Of a stretch of DNA of 64,000 nt, positions 53,832 to 64,000 are shown piece after piece. Within the stretch, counting starts at the first letter, position 1; every line of letters starts with the position of its first letter. Under the pieces are notes generated by a model, which was not told the origin of the DNA, made no database searches, and saw only the letters and a list, made by a program, of their open reading frames with translations. The DNA is from Mesaphorura yosii (taxonomy: Eukaryota > Arthropoda > Collembola > Poduromorpha > Tullbergiidae), in contig WIXG01000028.1 of the NCBI GenBank assembly GCA_009869945.1, positions 62,001 to 126,000 on the forward strand. The letters are read 5' to 3'. Made by a program: the position numbers and the translations under genes.

Positions 53832-56800
53832 ATGTCTGCTGCGACACCGGCACAAGTCATGTCAACTTTTATGCTCACTTTTACGTTCTGCATACGGCAC
53901 GAGGACGATCTGTCGCAGTTGCAAGTCGCAAATGTGCGACATATGTGAAGTTGGTGCGATGGGTCGAAATAAAAGACGCATTGTGCACTCGTTCATAACC
54001 CACGACATCGCATCGGGCTAAAGGCTAAAATTACAATAATAGACACGCATAAAATTTAAATATGCAGTTCATTATCATATTTATACTTGGAAGATGTGAA
54101 GGGAAGAGCAAGACAAACCAAATAGATTTTATATCGTCTTTTTATGGTCATGTTCTCATGTTCTCTCGGCATTTACTGCCGTGCACCAGACACAAATTTA
54201 CATTTTGCTAAACACCGGGTACTAATTTTCTGAGTCGCTTTTCTGTTATCATCCATAATGCAACATGAACATAAAACATTCAGGGCGATGGTAATCGCTT
54301 AATACGCTCGACTCCTTGTGAATTTGCTCGATTAGTCTCTAGTCAGTCCGACATGCTCGTGCACTCTCGAATTGTGGACGTCTTCCTGCCCAGTCGTTGT
54401 CCGATTCAGTTTTCTGCACTCTGGCTCTAGCCCTGCTCGCATTGACATGCAATATTTACCTCGGCGTTTGAGAAATGCCCAGTTCTAGTTTGTAACTCCC
54501 CTTTTAACAGCCACATAATTTTTGGACACGAATTTTTCTTGCGCTGTCTGAATGCGTGTTCAGTGTCCGGTCGGTGCTTTGTGTTTTCTTTTCTTCGGCC
54601 GTGTTGCGGTGCCACTCCTAAACGTCTAATTTCTGCTAATGGTAAGATACACTCTGATAATTATCCTGAATTTAAAAGTGAGAGAATGAAAAATGCACAT
54701 AAATTCTATTCGCGAGTTAAGAGTGAACACGAATGCGCTGCGAAGCTCCGATTATGCGTGTTTGGACGTTCTTTCCCGACGCACGAAATGGTGATAGATT
54801 GCGATGCGTGCAAAACTCCTAACATAATTGCAGGTGTAGTTTTGTCTGAACCGATGCTTCAGCCTCGTGCTTTTCGCGATATTCGTTTTCGCAACCCTCT
54901 GCTCGAAGTTCACAGGCGACCGTCATAACTTATTCAGGAATTGCAATTTTTATTTCCAAAGCTCGTGCTTACATAATTGTTTGAGTAAAACTTATTTGGA
55001 CGAATGAAACTCCTGGCGCAAGTTGTTAAGAATAATTGCAAAAAGACTTAGACTGTTAAAGACTGTGAAGAAATTACGGCCCTGAAACGAGCCAAGACGG
55101 AATTGTGCATTGTTTGCGTAGGCACTGCCAGATATAAATGCCCGCATTAAATTGTTAGAGCGATTTTACTTTACTTTGCTTGAGAAATTGAATCGGTCGT
55201 ACTTTCACGTGTAATGAAAATTGGCTATTAAAAGAATTAACAGCGAATTCCGGATTTTTTCGGTTCTCAGTTGCAAACATAGCCTATTAAAAGTTTTCCT
55301 TGCCCTGAAGTTGAAGAATCACTTTTCAGCAAGCGCGATGCAACTTGTACGAAGGTTGTGCAACTTTGGTCATCTCTTCGACCAAGTTCCAAACTAACTT
55401 TAATGATTTGTACTTATGCTCTGCTCTTTCTGAGTAATGAGTCTGAGGACTTTGTTTTGTAGTGTTGTTCACTTTGTAAATGAATGGATTTAAAGCAGAG
55501 CTTGATAAATTTCCGATACATTAGCCGACGAGAGCGGGGAATGAGCGAATTCATTGAATGCTGAAGACTGTGAAGTGGTTCCACTGCTGAGCGAACACAC
55601 GCACGTGAAACCGTTGAACATGGTTCAAGATTTCATTATTTGTTGCTCTACTGCGATGTATTTGCTCTTGACTCTGGCAGCATTGCACGGGACAGAAGCA
55701 CATGTATAATTTATACACTTCCACAAGTTGAAGTCAGCATGGAGAGCATGAGTGAGCGATAGGGAACTGAGACTCTGGAGTCTAGTAAAGCAGAAACGAG
55801 TTTATAGTTTTCTTTAGACTTTAATGAAAGTTAAGACAACCTCTTTATTATGTTTACTTGAGTTGTCCGACCAAAAACAGCGCAGCCGAGCTTAGCAAAA
55901 GTGGTAGAAATTGGTAGCCTCCAACCTTTTCTTCCATTCGAATTAGTTTCGCCTTCAATTTGGAGATTTTTGTGTGCGTTTCTAAAACACGGCGTGGAAA
56001 AGCGTTCGACGAGCGCCATTTTGGCGTGTGTAGCCTTCATCTTCCCACGGAGCCAGCCAGTTGGTTTCTCCACAATAATGGAGACTCGTTATGCTGTTAT
56101 TATTATGATTACACTAAAAGCACGGCGCTGCGCGCAACCTTTCCCCTTTCCACGCTCTCATGCTGACTGGAAAAGAGAGACGCTTCGTTTCGGCTGTTTG
56201 TCGTACATTCTCTGACTCTAATAATATGCCTTAATTAATGTTTTCGGTAAGAAATATATAATGATAAACTAATTTGCTGCCCAAAGAATAATATTTATAT
56301 TATGGGCATTAGCAACTCCTTTAATTAGCAATTTGTTCTACGCTGTGAGTTTGTTTGCTCTTGTTTCCGCGACTTCGCACCAAGTGTGTGCATATTCTGC
56401 TGCGACAGAGCTCCGCTTTCCTATATCATTAGCTACGTCTTCGCTTCTCCGTCTTTTCTCATTTTTCGTAAATAATGAGCTGATTTGTCAAACTTTCATA
56501 TAACTGAAGTGCCTACTGCATGCAGAATGTGATTGAGCAGAGGACTCGGGAAATGGAGGGAGACGGTATTATCAGGATTCCGGGAACCGGAGAAAAGTAT
56601 CCGAGTCTTAGCACATGCCAGCAGGTCCAATTGCAGGTCATGACTCATAACTGTCACTTGCTTGCACGTCCTCGGAGTCGAGAGTGTGCTCGGTTTCGTT
56701 TTGTAGAGGTGGACATCGACATCACCTCCTCGCCTGTCCGTTTCTACTTGTAAACAACTGGTAACTGGTTAAATCCGAATGCATCAACCAGATTTTTTTT

Positions 56801-58623
56801 TCCCTTGAGATTCACGCAAATAATTTCTGGTGAAAGAGTCCCTGCCGATTTGACAATTTTCTGAGGAATGTACGTTGAATATGCTAGTTTAATATTCAAT
56901 GGAAGGTTATCGCTGTTGGGGCTTGCTTCCCATGCCAGATTTGCAATTCCTTTCCGTATATAATGCCAGTGCATGAGCATGTTTTTGGGTGCAGCTGGCA
57001 GGATTCGTTTTCGTTCCACGGACACGGCAGACGAAAGCTTTCACGGAGAGCCGGGAGCAAATTTTTTGTTGTCATCAGCTGACTTGAACACAATATGTGA
57101 AGTGGTGGTGGAAGTTCTTCGCAGCTCGCAATATTTTTGTGGTTTCTCAGCAGAGAACGGAGAGAATGACTAAGATGAAAGGCTTAAGGGGAGGGAGTCG
57201 TAAATTCAGTTAGTCGACCCGTGCTTGCACAATGGTGCAAGAATTCTAGATTTATAACCCTAAATTGTTTTCCCGCGAATTTTTCTTAAAAGTCAATTCT
57301 CACACTTTGAAAGAAAAATTGGAGAAAGTAACATCATTTGACAACTGTGTGACATTTCTCATGTGTGTCACGTTGAGCCCAGACATGGAACACGGAGTAA
57401 CTTTACTTGTTTGCTATGCAACCCGCCCGAACTCACTTCCCAATACTTTTTTTATTTAGTCGCGCAAAAATGGAACCACTTTGTCGTGGGCCGCGTCATG
57501 TGAGAGACTATAAATCGCGAAACTTTCTATTTTTACGGTGGAAGCCTGAACTTTCTAGACCGATGATGGCGGCGGTCTGTGCATTATTATTCAGACGCTT
57601 CACACCGTATAAATTTAAATTTTATGTGTCAGGTTAATTACAGCCATCCCGTCTTAAACCGACGGCTCAGTGATCTCATGCACTTCGTCGGCGGAGCTTT
57701 TGTTCACCCAAATGATCAACGGAATGTAGCGAGTGCTCGCGTGAATTAATATTCGAAATGAAATTTAAGTGTTACGTGTGCGTGAAGTCTGGTCGTGTGG
57801 AAAATGGTGTTTGGCTTCTCACTCGCACTCGACTCAGCTCCTTCTGGTCTGAGCTATGGTGTTTTGATTACATCCTTTTGATCTCAAGAGAAGGTAAACT
57901 TTGCGTGAATCCTCACAAAAATACTTCTCATTTGTACGCCGCTTCTCGCTTGGCTCTTCGCTTCTTCGGCTTGGATTTTGTTTGTTTTCCTGGCAGAAAG
58001 TCTTTTGACACCGCACTCAGTGCGATTTCGCTTCTTTAATGTACAATAATGTTGATTTCTCTTGGCTCCTCGTAGCGTGGAATCTGCCCATTAGAGTTCA
58101 CTTTCCACTTTATTGTCTACTGCGCACAAGGCCCTGGCCCTGGCCTGGTCGATAGTTATTACTTCTCGTGCGTTTATTAATTCAGTGCTCGCCCATTGCA
58201 CTCCGTAATTGGGGTCTTGCACATTAGACATTCGATGCTTAAGAAGACATTTTAAAATTCCACTGGACATCCAAACAGACATTATGCGCTGGACTTGCTT
58301 TACTCGATAAATTGAAACTCCAAGCCAAGGTGCGGCTAATTTATAGTAAGAACATCGGAACCAGTGTTTAATGTCAGGCAGGGACACAACGACACAATTA
58401 AGACCATTAAATGGAAGTTCTGGCTGTAAAGTTCCCCGAGACCGGCTTTTCTGATCTTTGCTTGCTTTTGGAAGTCCGACTGACTGTTACATGTAACAAT
58501 TTACTGGAAATCTCGTGCAAATGCGAACTTTACATAAATACGACTGGCCGGAAATGAGTCTCACGGGACTAGTTTTCTAATTTTAAATTACGCATACGAT
58601 TCTGGCCAATGCAGTGCTAAATT

Positions 58624-58664
58624 TATTAGCATAGTGTTACCCGATTTGGGTAAGTACGCTAATA
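58624..58664. repeat. Two-stem hairpin
   Basis: An outer 7-bp stem (TATTAGC with GCTAATA) encloses an inner 6-bp stem (TTACCC with GGGTAA) with a 5-nt loop GATTT. A 6-by-4 internal loop separates the stems. All 13 pairs are Watson-Crick. It is too short for a typical animal microRNA precursor. Confidence 0.4.
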
Positions 58665-61247
58665 CTCTTTGTCAAGATTAACTATTCATGCTCACATTGT
58701 ATGTTGGTGGGAGTACTCACAGTCACAGCATTCATATTTTAGTCACACTCACATTCAGGGAGCCTGCCATTTGCTATTGGCACAGATTCATCAAGTTGAG
58801 AGCTGGTAAAGTACGCCGAGTTTGAAAGGAATGAAGAATTCAGGGCAGAATGACAGTAAATTGGAAAATGAGTGAGTGGTTGAAATATTGTATGAAAAAT
58901 GGAGATCGACACACATAACGCCACCGATACTCGGCACCAGGCAAAGGTATGTTTTGAATTTGGAATGAGGCCCATGCATTATATGGACAGGCAGGTTCAG
59001 TGAAAAGATTTGGTGGAAGTAATGGCTGACGAGGAACGTGGAGTTGAATATGGAAGTAGAAACCGTATGGTTTTATTATCCGCGAGTTAAAGGGTGAGTG
59101 AGTTCAATAGTTGACGTGTAACTACGCCGAGCAAACGAGATTGGTGAGAGAAAAGTGAAAAGTTAGCAGAGAGAAAGAAGAAACTTTCTCGGTGAGTAAT
59201 CAGTTACGTTCTCCTTCCTCAATTCAGGGATATGACCGTCGTGTGTTTACGTGGCGCAAGGAGAGTCGCCGGCAGTAACTCAAATGAGAGCATGGAAAAA
59301 CGAACATTTTGTCGTGAACGGATAATCCGAAAGTTTTCGTTTTTCCAGAGGAAAGGGGAAGTCGCATATATTTTGGCCAGTTTAGTTTTTCTGAAAAGAT
59401 GAAGTAATAGAACGTGGCAGCGAGCCCAGCGTTAAAGTTGGAATGTTCGGGAGAGGAGGGGTTTGGAAACCACAAAGAAGTTGTACACACAAATTATACG
59501 AAAAGTGAACGTGCGTATCCATAGCAACAGGTGCTGACGTTTGCTTTGACCGTGGAGAGAGAAACTGAATGAGATGGAAACTTCTTTTGCTTCTGCTGCC
59601 TGCTTGTGTGGCTGGCGATCCTTCGGGAGGGCAACGAGAGAGAAACCCTTCTCCATTTCCATGCGCACTTTCTCTTCACGCTTTCACCTCTCTCCACTGA
59701 ACCTCATCTTCCGTGCTCACAGCAGCGCCAACATTTTTCCATATGTGTATCAATCCTGATCCTCGCTGACTAACAACAACACAACAGCACAAAGTGTTCC
59801 ACTCCGGAAACTGGAGTGTGCACATGACATCGCGCGGCATTGAATTTGTTACCGTTTCCCCTGCCACTACTTACAAACAGCTTCCACGGCCAGAAGACGA
59901 GAACCACTTCTTCGTCTTTCATCTCCTTTTTAGATTTATTCCTTTCATACTCATCACTCATAACGGTCAGGCAGCGGGTCGCTTTCTTCGCCAAACTGCG
60001 ACTCCCATTATTGGCTACTTCTGTTATCCATCAAAAGAAAATGAAATGATTTTTCCGATCTCACAAAATGTCAACCTCCCGGATACGCACGACGGACGGA
60101 AAGAAGAAGGCCAATATGTCCACACCAGAATGGCCATGGCATAGATCTAATTCAATTGGGCTGAGTAAAAGCTCTTTGACCTGGCCACGGCGACAGTCGC
60201 GTGCTTTTTGAATTATTTGTCCCAGGAGAACGAGCAACGAACGCTTTTCGCAGACTTCGTCTGCACTTCACCCAGTAATCGAATTGATTGCTTAGTGATT
60301 AAAGGTACGCCCAGCGAGTTCGCCCCACGCTTGCCGTAGGCAGCTGCATATTACGCAGAATGGCGGCGGGAGTAATTCTGGTCACATTACGGTGGTCATT
60401 AAGTACATTTCAACACTTATGGCACTTTGTGCGTGTGCTCAATTGCGATTACGAGCACTTCTCCGGCGAACAAAAGGCAAACAGCAAAACTAGCACGGGT
60501 TGTCACCGTCTGCACTTTGCGAGAGCATTATCGCTAAAGATTTTTAAAGTGGAATCTCTCGCCGTGCTCCTTCATGCCAGAATCCAAAGAGAAGAGGCGA
60601 TCGACCAACTCGCTTAATGTTTCATGCATTTTTAAGGAGAAAAAGTTATCCATAATAGCATTTTTCCCAAATTGAATCAGTCAGAAGAAAGTACACAGTG
60701 GCGGCATTTTCTTCCAAACTTGGCATTTCGCTTACCTTATCGCAACTCCTTTCACGTCATCTTCCCTTTCTGTAAGCGTCCAATTTACCATTTTCACATT
60801 TTTCAAAATCATGATTAATTTTTGGTTTCACGAAATTACTCGACGCCAGAAGCGCGGGCCTGGAAGTAATGAATTGGGGAGCAAAGTATGCTAATTAGAT
60901 ACCCAGAAGCTGCTGCACGCATAATTCTAGCCGTCTTTCATGAATTAAATTCAGTTTACATGTTTCAAGAGCTCCTTTTGTTTTCATACGTTTGATGGAA
61001 TCAAACCCAGGTTTTGTGCGTTCCCGACCAAGACGAGCACACGCACAGATTGAACCTTCGAGCATCGGACTGACAGGAACAAGTGTATAGCGTCTTTCCA
61101 GGAACAAAGTTGCAGACAGTTTTGGCCAACTTTGATGATGTTTGCGTGTAGCAGTGACGAAGACGAAAGTTCAGTTGCTCGTAAACCACATACTAAAAGC
61201 GCAAGTTAACGCACGCATGGATCAATCTCGGCCTCAGAATTTTCTCA

Positions 61248-61266
61248 GCACGCGCGCGTACGTACG
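61248..61266. other. Alternating purine-pyrimidine (Z-DNA-prone) run
   Basis: Nineteen bases alternate strictly between purine and pyrimidine, including CGCGCGCG followed by TACGTACG. This is the longest CG-rich alternating run I saw in the window and is a candidate for Z-DNA formation. Confidence 0.4.
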
Positions 61267-64000
61267 GGAAAGTGGTTTCTTGTTGCCACATGGCAGTCAG
61301 CGGTTTAGCGATCTTTCATAAACTCTGAAAGACATTCGAATGGTTGACCTCTTCGGCCGCCAATGGCCCTTTTCTTGTCTCAGCTTTCACTCAGCGGCAG
61401 TGAACGCGAGAAAATTAATATTTGTAAATTCTTAGGAAATGCCTCAAATGGCCAGGCGACGAATTGCATGCATTTCAACAAGTGTTAATGAGCAGTGGTA
61501 GAATTCTTAACGCGAATGCAAATACCAGCTGTTCGTGAGAGCGAGTTGCGGGTGTATATACTCAAAGGTGATACTTTCCTGGGATAAAAGCACATCAGAG
61601 CACAGCGCAGTACCGCGTGTTGGCCCGTACTTTGATGTGACACATTGTTTATGTAAATATTTAATAGTTTCATTCCGCAATTACTACCGTCACTCCTCTC
61701 CCGTGCATGAACGCCACACAAGCTGTTATTAAGTCCATACCTTCCACGTTTGAAACTTGAGAACCACTTCTGGTAATGTGTGGCAATGACAGACGGACGG
61801 ACAGTTTGGCTGCAACCACTCATGCTTGTGAATTTACATTGAAAGCCTTGAGTGTTGGCGATAATGCGGAATTAAATTCACAAGACACTGACATTATGAG
61901 CCTAAATAATAGTTTCGAACAAATATTGCTTGACTACTATTTTATTCGGATGTTATAATGCATTTTTGCAGGAATTGCTTCCAGACAGCGACAGCGCAAG
62001 CCAAAATGCCAGTGTGAGAATTTCTTCAAACTGACAGTCCACGTAGATAATTGCTGCACGTTCTTGTTTTTCCTATTTTATGTGTTTTGTTTCGGCTCGC
62101 AGCGGAAAATGAGTTAATTGTAAGGGAATTTAATTACTTCATCAATTATTCTGAATTAATCATTAAGGGTTTGTGGGGCAGCACGAAGGTGCTGGCTTAC
62201 AGTGTGCTTTGTGCATGGAGAAAAGGAAGGATTACCGTACTTTGGCTATTTTGTGAGCACTATTCAGGATTTAGGATTTATTAATATTGCAGCGTTTTGA
62301 TTATTTCAAAATGAAATGGAGAATGGCAATGGGGTTATCGCGGGGCTGTGTTATGGCATCGTTTATTAGGCTCTTCGCATTGCTTTGCGTTACTTGGTTA
62401 TTAGACTTTCTCCTGCTGTTCTCGTGCTCATTTCTCACCAACAAAGGCACTATTTGGTGTGTGTCGTGTACCATGTGTGCACACGAAGCTCGTAGTAATG
62501 ATAATAGGAGCATTATAAATGAATTCATATTTATACTGCTCTCGCATAAGCTGAATGAGAGACACGGACACGGACTCCAAACACGGGCTCTACAGACAGC
62601 GTCACTGCTTCTGCAAGGAAATGTGCTTTTCTCTGCCTGCCTGTGCGTTCTCCTTCTCACATTTCCAAACGACTCTCCCCGTGTCTGAGCGTTGGCACTG
62701 CATCTTACAAGTGATATTATAATATTTCCATGTCTTTTTAGAAGTGAATCAATACATGTCCATCATAATAAACTCGACATTTTTCCATGCTTTCTCCTTG
62801 ACTGTGTAACAACTGTCCCTGTCGTTCTGAGAGTGTGCAATCTTTAGCATAAGTATACGTACGAGACAGAAGCATGCATGGGAAATGCAAACTGTTTCCA
62901 GTATAAAAAGTATAACAAAGTAATGACATTTCTCATGATTACAAGCCGGAGCAGCAAATGAAAATTAAAGGCAGGCATAAAAGCGTAGACTCATAAATAA
63001 ATAACTCTACTTGAGTTCCAGATCGATTTTCGCGAAGGAATTAAATTTATGTGTTTATTAGTGAATCGTTGTTGCACTGAGTGCGTGGAAGAAGAAGCGC
63101 ACGAGGGAGCCCATTTTGTTGCCTGGTTGATTGCCAACTGATTGTATCCACTCAGTGATAACAAGTTTAGATTTTACATACTCACTCATTTGTTGGACGA
63201 AGTTTATGCGGCTGCAGGGCGTCTGGATGTTTGCACCGCCAACTATCCCTAGTTTGTCCTAGCTTGCAATTTACCCAATTGTTGACGTGAAAAATGATGA
63301 GAATCGCACTTGGCGTTCCAGTTCCAGTCGTCCGTGGAACCGTCGTCCGCATGTGCCTTCAAGTATGAAGTAGGAGACGAAGAGGGAGAAGGCTATTAAA
63401 AATACATTAATAACGTTTTTATTTTGACAATGCAAATGTGTTTGTTATTATGCGAAGTAGTTATCGTCTTCAGAAGGTTCGCGCATTCCTCTCTTTCTTC
63501 TTCTGTCAGCGAGATAATCGATTTGATACGATACAATTGAAGAATACCTTCTCCGTTCTTCACCAGTCTTCGCACACGCACAATGCGCGGAGTGGAAAAC
63601 GAGAAAGCTGTTTGCGAGATGAAATGAAAGTGAAAAATCTTTCATGCATGAATTTTTTATTCAATAACTTTCTTTACCTCTTTCAATTCACATTTCGAAC
63701 GAGGCTCCTTTCTTTCTGTCAGAATTTCTTTCTGTTTCGTGAATTTTAGACGTATAATCGTAATTTAAGAGGGAGCGTGTAAGTAACAATGTCTGCCACT
63801 TGATAGACTCCCGTATGCCTTTGTGCTTCTCGCCAGTTCATCGACTCGCTCTGAATGACGCGTCATTTCTAAATTGTGTTATAACTGACTGCCGCTCTCC
63901 ATTGAATGTGCACGAGAGAGGAAAAACTAATTAAAATTTTATCAAGCCTAATAAGTGTGCTTTGCTCGCAGTTTCGCCCCTTAAACAAATTGAGTGAATA

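Larger units (their letters stand above)
53001..64000. other. Non-coding stretch, right end of the desert
   Basis: No gene recognised up to the right edge. A period-6 AT-rich run lies at 53805-53831, and a two-stem hairpin at 58624 and an alternating purine-pyrimidine run at 61248 are listed separately. The longest frames (54539-54928, 129 codons; 62287-62688, 133 codons) show no family resemblance. Whether this continues as intergenic DNA or is an intron of a gene beyond 64,000 cannot be told from the window. Confidence 0.5.

Noticed and set aside
54539-54928. 129-codon plus-strand open frame
   Set aside because: No family resemblance or flanking splice structure; within chance length.
62287-62688. 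133-codon plus-strand open frame with a hydrophobic stretch
   Set aside because: A minus-strand open frame overlaps it and no motif is seen; within chance length.
18892-64000. Search by eye for conserved animal microRNAs (let-7, mir-10, mir-1, mir-9, mir-124, bantam and others) and Hox-type exons
   Set aside because: No mature microRNA sequence or homeobox helix 3 was found; a proper covariance or profile search could still find divergent ones.

Overview
The window reads as nuclear DNA of a small-intron animal. The two unambiguous genes are metazoan-type, split by canonical GT-AG introns that mostly run 60-98 bp, in roughly 40% GC sequence (by eye) with sparse AATAAA-type poly(A) signals. 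Nothing bacterial, organellar or viral was seen. The short-intron style fits an ecdysozoan (microarthropod, branchiopod, nematode or tardigrade), but no feature fixes the phylum.

All recognisable genes lie in the left 19 kb. Positions 1-4903 hold no gene I can defend. Positions 4904-7125 (minus) carry a complete ten-exon ABHD18-type alpha/beta hydrolase, rebuilt exon by exon, with an intact GISMGGH nucleophile elbow and plausible Asp and His partners. Positions 9257-10072 (minus) carry a single-exon, 271-residue protein of unknown family with three predicted membrane segments. Positions 11775-18891 (plus) carry a complete four-exon Maf/HAM1-type nucleotide pyrophosphatase of the kind fused to ASMT in ASMTL, whose first intron is 5.9 kb. 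The membrane-protein gene and the Maf-like gene are divergent; the 1.7 kb between them contains a block of degenerate AAGTC repeats with an internally duplicated segment, possibly a decayed non-autonomous element.

From 18,892 to the right edge (45 kb, about 70% of the window) I find no exon, RNA gene, transposon or satellite. Open frames there stay at or below about 133 codons, as expected by chance. The stretch is complex and non-repetitive, like a regulatory desert beside a developmental gene or a giant intron of a gene outside the window. It contains several inverted repeats, the strongest being a 29-bp near-perfect palindrome at 41,270-41,298, and a tandem pair of E2F-like sites at 23.1 kb. 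No functional link between the three genes is evident beyond proximity.
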